Assembly (NCBI RefSeq): GCF_963674635.1
Contig: NZ_OY771475.1
Location: forward strand, 2,914,001-2,978,000
Source of the DNA: Breoghania sp.
GTDB taxonomy: Bacteria > Pseudomonadota > Alphaproteobacteria > Rhizobiales > Stappiaceae
Direction: 5' to 3'
Length of the DNA: 64,000 bases
Shown here: positions 26,778 to 35,747 of the stretch, in pieces
Layout of the letters: every line of letters starts with the position of its first letter
How positions within the stretch are numbered: position 1 is the first letter of the stretch
The notes under the pieces: generated by a model
The model's input: the letters and a program-made list of their open reading frames with translations, nothing else
What the model was told of the DNA's origin: nothing
Databases searched by the model: none
Position numbers and translations under genes: made by a program

Positions 26778-27821
26778 ATGAAATTCCTCGATCAGGCCAA
26801 GGTCTATGTACGTTCCGGCGACGGCGGAGCGGGATCGGTTTCCTTTCGCCGCGAGAAGTACATCGAATATGGCGGACCCGATGGCGGTGACGGCGGGCGC
26901 GGCGGCGACGTGTGGGTGGAATGCGTGGAGGGTCTCAACACCCTCATCGATTACCGCTACCAGCAACATTTCAAGGCCAAGACCGGCGGCCACGGAATGG
27001 GCAAGAACCGCACCGGCGCCAAAGGTCCCGACATCACGCTGAAGGTCCCCGTCGGCACCGAGATCCTCGAAGAGGATAACGAGACGCTGATCGCGGACAT
27101 GACGGAAGTCGGCCAGCGACTGCTTTTGCTGCGCGGCGGCAATGGTGGCTTCGGCAATGCCCATTTCAAGACCTCGGTCAATCAGGCCCCGCGGCGCGCC
27201 AATCCCGGCCTGGACGGCCAGGAAAAATGGATCTGGCTGCGCCTGAAACTGATTGCGGATGCCGGGCTTGTCGGTCTGCCCAATGCGGGCAAGTCCACCT
27301 TCCTCGCCGCCGTCTCGCAGGCAAAGCCCAAGATCGCCGACTATCCCTTCACCACGCTCCACCCCAATCTGGGCGTTGTGGGTGTGGATGGGCAGGAATT
27401 CGTGATGGCAGACATTCCGGGCCTCATCGAGGGTGCCCATGAGGGCGTGGGCATCGGCGACCGGTTCCTCGGCCATGTGGAGCGCACCCGTGTGCTGCTG
27501 CATCTGATCGATTCCACGCAGGACGACCCGGCCGAGGCCTATCGTGTGGTACGCGGCGAGCTGGAAGCCTATGACGGCGGGCTTGAAGACAAGCTGGAGA
27601 TCGTCGCGCTGTCCAAGATCGATGCGCTCGACGCAGAGACGCGCAAGGAAACGCTGAAAGCCCTGAGCGAAGCCACAGGCACCAAACCGATCCTTCTGTC
27701 GGCAGCCTCCGGCGAGGGCATGACGGAGGCCCTGCGCATGGTGCGAAGGGCCATCGAGACGCTTGATCGGGAGGCCGAGGACGACCTGCCCCGTTCGGAA
27801 GAAGAAGGGTGGCATCCCTGA
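26778..27821 (+). CDS. obgE: Obg-family GTPase ObgE/CgtA
   Basis: A 347-residue GTPase acting in 50S assembly and stress control. The Obg fold with its glycine-rich loops (SGDGGAGSVSFRRE, GGPDGGDGGRGGD) occupies residues 1-158. The G domain begins with GLPNAGKS at 166-173, followed by switch I YPFTTLHP, G3 DIPGLIEG and G4 SKID. The C-terminal OCT domain is essentially absent, as is usual in Alphaproteobacteria. ATG 26778 gives the conserved MKFLDQAKVYVRSGDGG start; the open frame extends 60 codons further but without family features. The stop overlaps the proB start (TGATG). Confidence 0.97.
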   Translation: MKFLDQAKVYVRSGDGGAGSVSFRREKYIEYGGPDGGDGGRGGDVWVECVEGLNTLIDYRYQQHFKAKTGGHGMGKNRTGAKGPDITLKVPVGTEILEEDNETLIADMTEVGQRLLLLRGGNGGFGNAHFKTSVNQAPRRANPGLDGQEKWIWLRLKLIADAGLVGLPNAGKSTFLAAVSQAKPKIADYPFTTLHPNLGVVGVDGQEFVMADIPGLIEGAHEGVGIGDRFLGHVERTRVLLHLIDSTQDDPAEAYRVVRGELEAYDGGLEDKLEIVALSKIDALDAETRKETLKALSEATGTKPILLSAASGEGMTEALRMVRRAIETLDREAEDDLPRSEEEGWHP

Positions 27822-28936
27822 TGCAAAGCCTCGGCGGCTATGGCCGCATCGTCGTCAAGATCGGCTCCTCCCTGCTGGTCGAAAAGAACAAGCTGAAGCG
27901 GGACTGGCTGGAATCTCTGGCCGATGACCTGGCAGACCTGTCACGCGCGGGAGTGGAGATCATCGTCGTCTCCTCCGGCGCCATTGCGCTCGGGCGCGGG
28001 GTTCTGGGGCTTCCTTCCGGTGCATTGAAGCTGGAAGAGGGCCAGGCTGCCGCCGCCGTCGGCCAGATCGAGCTTGCGCAGGCCTATGAAGAGATCTTCG
28101 CCGCGCGCGGCATGATCACGGGGCAGGTGCTGCTCACCCTGCGCGATACCGAACAGCGTCGCCGTTATCTCAACGCGCGCGCCACGGTCGGCACGCTTGT
28201 CAGGCTCAAGGCCGTGCCGGTGATCAACGAGAACGATACCGTGGCCACAACCGAGATCCGTTATGGCGACAATGACCGGCTGGCGGCCCGTGTCGCGACA
28301 ATGATCAGCGCGGATTGCCTCGTGCTGCTTTCCGATATCGACGGGCTCTACACCGCGCCGCCCGCGGACAATCCGCTGGCCGCGCACATACCGCTGGTGG
28401 AGCGCATCACGCCGGAAATCGAATCCATGGCGGGGGTCGCGGCGTCCGAGCTTTCGCGCGGTGGCATGAAGACCAAGATCGAGGCGGGAAAGATCGCCAC
28501 CGAATCCGGCACCACGATGGTGATCGCCTCCGGCAAGCGCCTGCATCCGTTGCGCGCGATCGACGAGGGCGCGCGCTGCACATGGTTTACCGCGCATTCC
28601 ACGCCCGCCACCGCCCGCAAGACATGGATCGCGGGGCAGCTCAAGCCATCCGGACAGATCACGATCGATAACGGTGCGGAACGGGCGCTTCGCAAGGGAA
28701 AGAGCCTGCTCCCTGCCGGTGTGAGCGCTGTCTCGGGCGACTTTCAGCGCGGCGATACGGTCTGTATCATGGACGCGGATGGCCGGGAGATCGGGCGCGG
28801 GCTTGTCGCCTATGATTGCGGCGACGCGGTGCGTATCATCGGCCACAAATCGCGCGAGATCGAAACGATTTTGGGCTATGCAGGGCGCGCGGAAATGATC
28901 CATCGGGACGACATGGTGCTGAAGGATTTCGGATAA
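27821..28936 (+). CDS. proB: Glutamate 5-kinase
   Basis: A 371-residue enzyme that phosphorylates glutamate, the first step of proline synthesis. The amino-acid kinase domain shows VVKIGSSLLV, IIVVSSGAIALGRGVL, PVINENDTVAT and the LSDIDGLYT segment; the C-terminal ~75 residues form a PUA domain (LPAGVSAVSGDFQRGDTV). ATG 27821 overlaps the obgE stop, which indicates translational coupling; a GTG at 27809 is also in frame. Followed by proA after 89 bp. Confidence 0.96.
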   Translation: MQSLGGYGRIVVKIGSSLLVEKNKLKRDWLESLADDLADLSRAGVEIIVVSSGAIALGRGVLGLPSGALKLEEGQAAAAVGQIELAQAYEEIFAARGMITGQVLLTLRDTEQRRRYLNARATVGTLVRLKAVPVINENDTVATTEIRYGDNDRLAARVATMISADCLVLLSDIDGLYTAPPADNPLAAHIPLVERITPEIESMAGVAASELSRGGMKTKIEAGKIATESGTTMVIASGKRLHPLRAIDEGARCTWFTAHSTPATARKTWIAGQLKPSGQITIDNGAERALRKGKSLLPAGVSAVSGDFQRGDTVCIMDADGREIGRGLVAYDCGDAVRIIGHKSREIETILGYAGRAEMIHRDDMVLKDFG

Positions 28937-29025
28937 GATCGGGTTTCGATCGCTGACAGGCAGCCGGGCCCTCGGGTCGAGGCTGAAGGCCCAAGCCTTT
29001 TCAGGCGAAGGTCCAAGGGGATGAC

Positions 29026-30318
29026 ATGATGCTGAACCACGCAGAGGCACCCGAAAGCGGGTCCATCGACGCGATGATGAGCGAGCTTGGCACCAGGGCA
29101 CGCGCGGCTGCACGGCAGCTCGCCAATACGCCAACCGACGCCAAGAATGCCGCCCTTCGCGCCATGGCGCGGCGCCTGCGCGAAAGCGAAGCCGCCATTC
29201 TCGCGGCCAATGCGCTCGACGTGGAGGGCATGGAGGCGCGCGGTCTTGCGGGTTCCTTCATCGACCGCGGACGGCTCGATGCCTCGCGCGTGGATGCCAT
29301 GGCCGCCGGCCTTGAGGCAATTGCCGACCTTCCCGATCCCGTCGGCCGCATCACCGAGGAATGGGACCGACCCAACGGGCTGCACCTCCAGCGCGTGCGC
29401 ACGCCGCTGGGCGTCATCGGCGTCATTTACGAAAGCCGCCCCAACGTGACCGCGGACGCGGGCGCGCTGTGCCTGAAAGCGGGTAATGCCGCCATCCTGC
29501 GCGGCGGATCGGACGCGTTCCGCACCTCTCAGGCCATCGCCCGGTGCCTGAGTGCGGGACTTGTGGAAGCCGGTCTGCCTGATGCCGCCATCCAGCTTGT
29601 TCCCACGACGGACCGCGCGGCAGTTGGCGCCATGCTCTCAGGTCTTGGCGGCAATGTGGACGTGATCGTGCCGCGCGGCGGCAAGAGCCTCGTGGCCCGC
29701 GTTCAGGACGAGGCCCGCGTGCCGGTCTTTGCCCATCTGGAAGGGCTCGTTCACATCTTCATCGACCGCGACGCCGATCTGGAAAAAGCGATCAAGGTCG
29801 TGGTCAATTCCAAGATGCGCCGCACGGGCATCTGCGGGGCGGCGGAAACCCTGCTGATCGATCGCGCGTGTGCCGCAACCCACCTCAAGCCTCTTCTTGA
29901 TGCACTCAAGAAGGCGGGCTGCGCCATTCGCGGTGACGAAGAGACCCGCGAGTTGGTACCGGATGCGGAAAAGGCCTCGGTCGAGGACTGGGTGACGGAA
30001 TATCTCGACGCCATCATCGCGGTTAAGGTTGTCTCAGACATTGGCGAGGCCATCGAGCATATCGAAACGCTCGGCTCGCATCACACCGATTGCATCATCA
30101 CGGAGAACCAGGCCACAGCGGATCGCTTCCTTGCGGAAGTCGATTCCGCCATCGTCGTCCACAACGCCTCCACCCAGTTCGCCGATGGCGGCGAATTCGG
30201 GTTCGGCGCGGAGATCGGTATCGCGACGGGGCGCATGCATGCGCGCGGCCCCGTCGGGCTGGAACAGCTGACCAGCTTCAAGTACCGGGTCCTGGGTGAC
30301 GGCCAGACGCGCCCGTGA
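29026..30318 (+). CDS. proA: Gamma-glutamyl phosphate reductase
   Basis: A 430-residue NADPH-dependent enzyme of the aldehyde dehydrogenase fold; it reduces glutamyl-5-phosphate to the semialdehyde, the second step of proline synthesis. Visible are GVIGVIYESRPNVTADA, the glycine-rich VPRGGKSL, the catalytic Cys270 in RTGICGAAE and the C-terminal FGFGAEIGIAT block. Two ATGs stand at 29026 and 29029; either fits. The stop overlaps the nadD start. Confidence 0.97.
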   Translation: MMLNHAEAPESGSIDAMMSELGTRARAAARQLANTPTDAKNAALRAMARRLRESEAAILAANALDVEGMEARGLAGSFIDRGRLDASRVDAMAAGLEAIADLPDPVGRITEEWDRPNGLHLQRVRTPLGVIGVIYESRPNVTADAGALCLKAGNAAILRGGSDAFRTSQAIARCLSAGLVEAGLPDAAIQLVPTTDRAAVGAMLSGLGGNVDVIVPRGGKSLVARVQDEARVPVFAHLEGLVHIFIDRDADLEKAIKVVVNSKMRRTGICGAAETLLIDRACAATHLKPLLDALKKAGCAIRGDEETRELVPDAEKASVEDWVTEYLDAIIAVKVVSDIGEAIEHIETLGSHHTDCIITENQATADRFLAEVDSAIVVHNASTQFADGGEFGFGAEIGIATGRMHARGPVGLEQLTSFKYRVLGDGQTRP

Positions 30319-30986
30319 CCCCTCCTCCCCGCGACGATCTCCTTTCCGGCCAGGGTGGCTGGCGCACAGGCACTCCGCCGCAATGGATGCGCCTTCCGGT
30401 TGCTGGCCGGGGCCAGCGCATCGGCTTGTTCGGCGGATCGTTCAACCCGCCCCATTCCGGCCACGCGCTGGTCAGCCGCACGGCCATGCGGCGGCTGAAG
30501 CTCGATCAGGTCTGGTGGCTGGTGACGCCCGGCAATCCGCTCAAGAACATCTACGAGCTGGCTCCACTGGAGACCCGTGTGCATCTGGCCGCCGCCTGCG
30601 CCAACGATCCGCATGTAAGGGTCACTGCCTGGGAGGCGTGGCTCGGCACAGCCTATTCGGCCCAGACGGTTGCGGCGCTGAAGCATCGGCGGCCCGATCT
30701 GAAATTCGTCTGGGTAATGGGGGCGGACAACCTCTCCACCTTCCATCGTTGGCAGAACTGGCGCGCCATCATCGACAGTGTTCCCGTCGCCATTGTCGAC
30801 CGGCCCGGCGCCGAACTTGCGGCGCTCTCGGCACCGGCTGCGCGCACCTATGGCGGGTTTCGTGTGCCGGAAGAACAGGCCGCAACGCTGCCAGGTGGCC
30901 CGACACCGGCTTGGACCTTCCTGCATACGCCGCGCGATCCGGCATCCTCCACGGCGCTGAGACAGGCGGGAAAATGGAAATCGTGA
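30315..30986 (+). CDS. nadD: Nicotinate-nucleotide adenylyltransferase
   Basis: A 223-residue enzyme that adenylates NaMN to make deamido-NAD. The nucleotidyltransferase motif GLFGGSFNPPHSGH is at 37-50, with FVWVMGADNLSTFHRW and the second motif SSTALR near the end. The GTG start at 30315 overlaps the proA stop by four bases, so translation is probably coupled. The 30-residue N-terminal tail before the core is typical in Rhizobiales. Followed after 287 bp by rsfS. Confidence 0.95.
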   Translation: MTPPPRDDLLSGQGGWRTGTPPQWMRLPVAGRGQRIGLFGGSFNPPHSGHALVSRTAMRRLKLDQVWWLVTPGNPLKNIYELAPLETRVHLAAACANDPHVRVTAWEAWLGTAYSAQTVAALKHRRPDLKFVWVMGADNLSTFHRWQNWRAIIDSVPVAIVDRPGAELAALSAPAARTYGGFRVPEEQAATLPGGPTPAWTFLHTPRDPASSTALRQAGKWKS

Positions 30987-31273
30987 CCCGCGCTCAGGCG
31001 AGGCCTTTGCGCCCTATCTCTGGAATTCCGCCAATCTGAAAAAAGACCAAGTCTTGAATTTTCGCCCCGGCCTCCCTTATCCTCTCATCCGAGGCAGGTG
31101 GGCCGGGACGATGCGTCCGCCCCTGCTTCGCGGCAGGCGCGTCTTGGGACGAGCACACCACGTCCCTTCGAAATACGGATACGCCTGCATTGAAAGTGGC
31201 GTGACCCGCCCCGGCGAATGAGCGCGCGGGGCATGAAACCGGAAAACATGGCGAAAGGCACCAACCCCTGAGC

Positions 31274-31684
31274 ATGCCATTCAATAATGAGGATCAGGCC
31301 GTGTCCGATCCTCAGATCGCAGCCATCCGCAAAGGCGATCATGCGGATCCGCTGTCTGCCGTTCTCGCGAGCCTGGAGGATTCCAAGGCCGAGGACACTG
31401 TTTCCATCAATATCACGGGCAAGACCGCGCTCGCCGACCACATGGTCGTGGCGTCGGGACGTTCGCACCGCCATGTCGGCGCGATCGCCGATCATCTTGT
31501 GCGTGATCTGAAAAATGCCGGCTTCGGAGCGCCGCGCGTCGAAGGCCTGCCGCATTGCGACTGGGTCCTCATCGATGCGGGGGACGTGGTCGTTCATCTC
31601 TTCCGTCCGGAAGTTCGCAGCTTCTACAATATCGAGAAGATGTGGGCGGCGGACACGGAGACGGCGCCGCAATACTCGAACTGA
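31274..31684 (+). CDS. rsfS: Ribosomal silencing factor RsfS
   Basis: A 136-residue protein of the RsfS/Iojap family that binds L14 and blocks subunit joining in stationary phase. Core motifs are DHMVVASGRSHRHVGAIADH, then EGLPHCDWVLIDAGDVVVHL and FRPEVRSFYNIEKMW. A GTG at 31301 is an alternative start. It has its own upstream spacer (30987-31273) in which I see no other gene, and is followed by rlmH. Confidence 0.95.
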   Translation: MPFNNEDQAVSDPQIAAIRKGDHADPLSAVLASLEDSKAEDTVSINITGKTALADHMVVASGRSHRHVGAIADHLVRDLKNAGFGAPRVEGLPHCDWVLIDAGDVVVHLFRPEVRSFYNIEKMWAADTETAPQYSN

Positions 31685-31759
31685 GGCTCCAAGGCGGGAA
31701 CTGACCGCTGAAGCGGTGGTCCGTGCTTCGGATCGTCCGAAGTGCGAAAGGCTTGTTGC

Positions 31760-32242
31760 ATGCGTCTGGTGATTGCCGGAATCGGCAAGATGAAAGCCGG
31801 GGCCGACCGTGAGCTTGTGGATCGCTATCTGGAGCGCGCCCGTAAGGCCGGGCGCGCCATAGGGTTCAGCGGGCCGGATCTCACGGAATTGCCGGAAGCA
31901 CGCGCCCCACGCGCCGATGACCGCAAGCAGGCGGAAGCCGAAAGCCTGCTGGCCACCATGCCCTCCCCGCGCATTCTCGTCGCCCTCGACGAACACGGGC
32001 GCACCATGCCCTCGCAGGATTTCGCCCAGCGCGTCGGCCGCTGGCGCGACGACGGGGCGGGGGCGCTGGTTTTTGCGATCGGCGGAGCTGATGGGCATGG
32101 CCGCGCCCTGCTCCAGCAGGCGGACCTGAAGCTCGCCTTCGGGCCGATGACTTGGCCGCACCAGATGGTGCGCATCATGCTGGCGGAACAGATCTACCGC
32201 GCGATCTCGATCCTGTCGGGCCATCCCTATCATCGCGAATGA
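31760..32242 (+). CDS. rlmH: 23S rRNA (pseudouridine1915-N3)-methyltransferase RlmH
   Basis: A 160-residue SPOUT-class methyltransferase. MRLVIAGIGKMKAGADREL is the usual start; LVFAIGGADGHGRAL holds the SAM-binding knot and MTWPHQMVRIMLAEQIYRA the conserved C-terminus. The ATG at 31760 is chosen by homology over an upstream in-frame TTG-type start. The rsfS-rlmH order is conserved in many bacteria. Confidence 0.96.
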   Translation: MRLVIAGIGKMKAGADRELVDRYLERARKAGRAIGFSGPDLTELPEARAPRADDRKQAEAESLLATMPSPRILVALDEHGRTMPSQDFAQRVGRWRDDGAGALVFAIGGADGHGRALLQQADLKLAFGPMTWPHQMVRIMLAEQIYRAISILSGHPYHRE

Positions 32243-32584
32243 GCGGAGCCTGAGGTTGCGCGCTGCACTGCCGTAACGCCCGTTTGTTGCCGCAATCCCC
32301 GGATATGCGACTACGTGCACATTCCTGTGGCTTTCGGGCCATGTGCCCCTAGGGCAGGCGGCGAACCGGCATTATGGTTGACGGATCGTTAACGCTCTGC
32401 ATGCGATTCTGAGCGGATCACGCGCTCCGATCCCGAGGCGACGCGACTGGATGTCGTGCCGGGGACTTCGGATTGAGGCGCCGTTCTTAAGTCGGGCGCA
32501 AGGGTCGAAACGGAGGTTCATGTGGTCGCTGCACGGAACGTGCAACGGGCAACCGCGAAACGGGGAGCCCCGAACAGGGGAGCG

Positions 32585-34021
32585 ATGACCGGACAGTGCC
32601 AGCTCGGCGCATCGACGATCTCGCAAGACAGGTTTTCCTCCCCCGGTTCAAGCGGCGCCCTCTCCCGGTTTGGGAGAGCGACCCTGTTCGCCCTCTTGGC
32701 GGGCAGCGCCCTGATGGCGGGACTTCCCGCGACACGGGCCATGGCCACGGAGACGCCGGTCTCAAAACCGGAGCAGGCCGAAACGGAGACGGATTTCTCC
32801 GCACTTGGCCCTGAGGAACGCAAACGGGCGCGCGAGCAGGAGCTTGCTGCGCTGACAGAGGATCTGACGCTGAGCGAAACGCGCCAACGCGAGCTCAAAC
32901 ATCAGATCGACACGATTGATCGCCACCGTGACGCGCTGAACGCGGATCTTCTTCGAACCGCACAGCGCGTCCAGTCGCTGGAAGAAGAATTGAGCGCCAC
33001 GGAAGCCCGTTTGCTGCGCCTGCACGAGAATGCCGACACCGTGCGCGCCTCGCTTTACGAGCGCCGCGACGTGCTGGCGGAGGTGCTGGCGACGCTGGAG
33101 CGGATAGGCCGCCGTCCGCCGCCCGCTCTTGCCGTGCGGCCGGAGGATGCGCTGGGAGCGGTGCGCTCGGCAATGCTGCTGAACGCGGTCATGCCGGGCA
33201 TTCACGGCGAAGCGGAAGCTCTGGCTGTGGATCTTGCGGAGCTGACCCGGCTTGAAAGCCGGATTGCCGGCGAGCGCGACAGGCTGAAGGGCGACGGGAC
33301 GCGGCTGGCGGAAGAAAGAAAGCGGATCGAGTTGCTGCTTGAGGCCAAGCGTAAAGAGGCGAACGAATCACGCCGCAAGCTGGCCGAGGAGAGCGAGCGG
33401 GCCGGCGAGCTGGCCGGCAAGGCAACGTCGCTGAAGAATCTGATTGCCTCGCTGGAAAGCGAGATCGATTCCGCCCGCAAGGCGGCGGAAGCCGCAGCCA
33501 GGGCCGCCAAGGAGAACGCGGGCAAGAAGCGCCCCGGCGATCCCTTTGCTGATCCCGGTCGGCTGGCGCCCGCCGTGGCATTCGACGATACAAAGGGCAG
33601 ACTTCGGCTGCCTGTCGCAGGTGCGCCGCTGCGCAGTTTTGGTGAGGAAGACAGTCTTGGGACGCCCGCGGAAGGGCTCTCCATTGCGACCCGCAACAAT
33701 GCCAGCGTGAATGCGCCATGCGATGGCTGGGTCGTCTATGCGGGACCGTTCCGCAGTTATGGGCAACTCTTGATCCTGAATGCAGGCGATGGATATCATG
33801 TCCTGCTTGCAGGGATGAAGGAAATCGATGTGCAACTCGGTCAATTCGTTCTGGCCGGGGAGCCGATTGGATCCATGGGATCCACGCAACTCGCAAGTGC
33901 CGCCACGCTGGATCTGGGATCCACGCGGCCGGTGCTTTACATAGAATTTCGAAAAGACGGCAATTCAATCGACCCTTCGCCCTGGTGGGCTCGGCCGGAA
34001 GACGAAAAGGTTCGCGGATGA
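32585..34021 (+). CDS. EnvC-like murein hydrolase activator (degenerate M23)
   Basis: A 478-residue exported protein. An N-terminal signal-like segment (FALLAGSALMAGLPATRA) is followed by a long coiled coil (about residues 60-320) and a C-terminal LytM/M23 domain with SVNAPCDGWVVYAGPFRSYG, YHVLLAGMKEIDVQLGQ and VLYIEFRKDGNSIDP. The first zinc His of active M23 enzymes is not seen (the site reads TPAEGLSIA), so it is probably an EnvC-type activator of amidases at the septum. Start at 32585 has GGGGAG upstream; a GTG at 32522 is possible. A 22-codon frame at 32520 ends by overlapping this ATG. Its stop overlaps the ctpA start. Confidence 0.88.
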   Translation: MTGQCQLGASTISQDRFSSPGSSGALSRFGRATLFALLAGSALMAGLPATRAMATETPVSKPEQAETETDFSALGPEERKRAREQELAALTEDLTLSETRQRELKHQIDTIDRHRDALNADLLRTAQRVQSLEEELSATEARLLRLHENADTVRASLYERRDVLAEVLATLERIGRRPPPALAVRPEDALGAVRSAMLLNAVMPGIHGEAEALAVDLAELTRLESRIAGERDRLKGDGTRLAEERKRIELLLEAKRKEANESRRKLAEESERAGELAGKATSLKNLIASLESEIDSARKAAEAAARAAKENAGKKRPGDPFADPGRLAPAVAFDDTKGRLRLPVAGAPLRSFGEEDSLGTPAEGLSIATRNNASVNAPCDGWVVYAGPFRSYGQLLILNAGDGYHVLLAGMKEIDVQLGQFVLAGEPIGSMGSTQLASAATLDLGSTRPVLYIEFRKDGNSIDPSPWWARPEDEKVRG

Positions 34022-35346
34022 TACGGAAAGCTTCGCTGATGCTGGTCGGCGCGCTGATGGGCGCGGCAGCGGTGGTCACCTTGTCCCAGACGCAGATTGT
34101 GGTCGGCAGCACCGCGGAGGCTGCGGCGTCGGATACCTATCGCCAGCTCAACCTGTTCGGCGACGTCTTCGAGCGCATCCGCGCCGATTACGTGGAAGTT
34201 CCGGACGACGCAAAGCTGATCGAGGCAGCCATCAACGGCATGCTTTCCTCGCTCGATCCGCATTCCAGCTACATGTCGCCGAAGAGTTTCCGCGACATGC
34301 AGGTGCAGACGCGCGGCGAGTTCGGCGGCCTCGGTATCGAAGTGACCATGGAAGACGGGTTCGTGAAGGTCGTCACCCCGATCGACGAAACCCCGGCCTA
34401 TCGCGCGGGCGTCCTGGCCGGCGACGTGATCGTCGCGCTTGACGGCGAGAACGTGCAGGGCCTGACGCTGAACGAGGCGGTCGAGCGCATGCGCGGCCCG
34501 GTCAAGACCGACATCGAGCTGACCATCCGCCGCGAGGGCGCAACCGCACCGGTCAAGATCGTCATCACGCGCGACATCATCCGCATCCGCTCCGTGCGCT
34601 GGCGCGAGGAAAAGGATATTGGCTACGTCCGCATCACGCAGTTCAACGAGCAGACCTTTGACGGCCTGAAAGCCGCGATTGACGAGATCGAGGAGAAGAT
34701 CCCGGAAAAGGACCTGAAGGGTTTTGTCATCGACCTGCGCAACAATCCCGGTGGACTGCTCGACCAGGCAATCGCGGTCTCCGACACGTTCCTCGACCGC
34801 GGCGAGATCGTTTCCACCCGCGGGCGCAATGCCGAGGAAAGCCAGCGCTACAACGCCCGTTCTGGCGACATGACCCGCGGCAAGCCGGTGATCATCCTGG
34901 TCAATGGCGGCTCCGCCTCGGCCTCCGAGATCGTGGCCGGCGCACTTCAGGATCACCGCCGCGCGACCATTGTCGGCACGCGCTCCTTCGGCAAGGGATC
35001 GGTCCAGACCATCATCCCGCTCGGCCCCAACGGTGCGATCCGGCTGACCACGGCCCGTTACTACACGCCTTCGGGCACCTCCATTCAGGCCAAGGGCATC
35101 ACGCCCGATATCGAGGTCAAGCAGGAGCTTCCCGACGAACTGAAGGGCAAGGTGGAGCCGCGCGGCGAAGCTTCGCTTCGCGGACACCTGGGATCCGATG
35201 ACGGCACGGAGAAGACCGGCAGCCAGGCCTATGTCCCGCAGGACCAGAAGGACGACGCGCAGCTGAACTTCGCCTATGACCTGCTGCGCGGCATCCAGGC
35301 CAACAAGGCCTTCCCGCCGGATCCCTCCGCAGGTGTGCCGAACTGA
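34018..35346 (+). CDS. ctpA: C-terminal processing peptidase, S41 family
   Basis: A 442-residue periplasmic serine protease. It has an N-terminal signal/anchor segment (LMLVGALMGAAAVVTL), the S41 N-terminal helix with SSLDPHSSYMSP, a PDZ domain (EFGGLGIEVTMEDGFVKVV to about residue 180), and the catalytic core with the Ser region NGGSASASEI (near 296-305) and Lys326 in RSFGKG. Such proteases trim cell-envelope proteins and control murein hydrolases. The start codon overlaps the envC stop (ATGA), pairing it with the murein hydrolase activator. A terminator follows. Confidence 0.95.
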   Translation: MIRKASLMLVGALMGAAAVVTLSQTQIVVGSTAEAAASDTYRQLNLFGDVFERIRADYVEVPDDAKLIEAAINGMLSSLDPHSSYMSPKSFRDMQVQTRGEFGGLGIEVTMEDGFVKVVTPIDETPAYRAGVLAGDVIVALDGENVQGLTLNEAVERMRGPVKTDIELTIRREGATAPVKIVITRDIIRIRSVRWREEKDIGYVRITQFNEQTFDGLKAAIDEIEEKIPEKDLKGFVIDLRNNPGGLLDQAIAVSDTFLDRGEIVSTRGRNAEESQRYNARSGDMTRGKPVIILVNGGSASASEIVAGALQDHRRATIVGTRSFGKGSVQTIIPLGPNGAIRLTTARYYTPSGTSIQAKGITPDIEVKQELPDELKGKVEPRGEASLRGHLGSDDGTEKTGSQAYVPQDQKDDAQLNFAYDLLRGIQANKAFPPDPSAGVPN

Positions 35347-35390
35347 TCGGCCACGATTGACAACCCGGCCTTCAGGCCGCTCCTCTCAGG

Positions 35391-35421
35391 AGGCCCGCAT
35401 CCAATCGGTGCGGGCCTTTTC
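35391..35421 (+). terminator. Rho-independent terminator after ctpA
   Basis: A nine-bp stem (aggcccgca with tgcgggcct) and a nine-base loop are followed by ttttctt, 45 bp downstream of the ctpA stop. Confidence 0.88.
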
Positions 35422-35747
35422 TTATCTGCGCCCGCCTTGCCGCGTCTTACGAGTTTGAGCGGATGCCTGCCGGGCAGGGCCGGGCTAAACTGACCAGCGT
35501 GGACATTGCACCCGGATTGGCGGCGGGCAGCCCTCCGCCGCCCCGGAGGCCTGCCCGATGCCCGCCCGATGCCCAACCGGGGCACGCTTAGAAATTGTTA
35601 ACCATGATTACGCTAGGCTGGCGCGAAGGTGCGTCCGGGCGCAAGAGCGGGCACTGGACGGTGTTCGCGCAAGCACATTCGCCACGGACAGGACAGCCGA
35701 CGCCGGTGTGCGAAACGGCGCAACAAGACGAGCGATGGTAGGAGACA
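35422..35747. other. Spacer between ctpA terminator and next gene
   Basis: Some 325 bp with no convincing gene. It should hold the promoter of the polysaccharide-deacetylase-like gene; a GGAG lies nine bases before its ATG. Confidence 0.4.
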
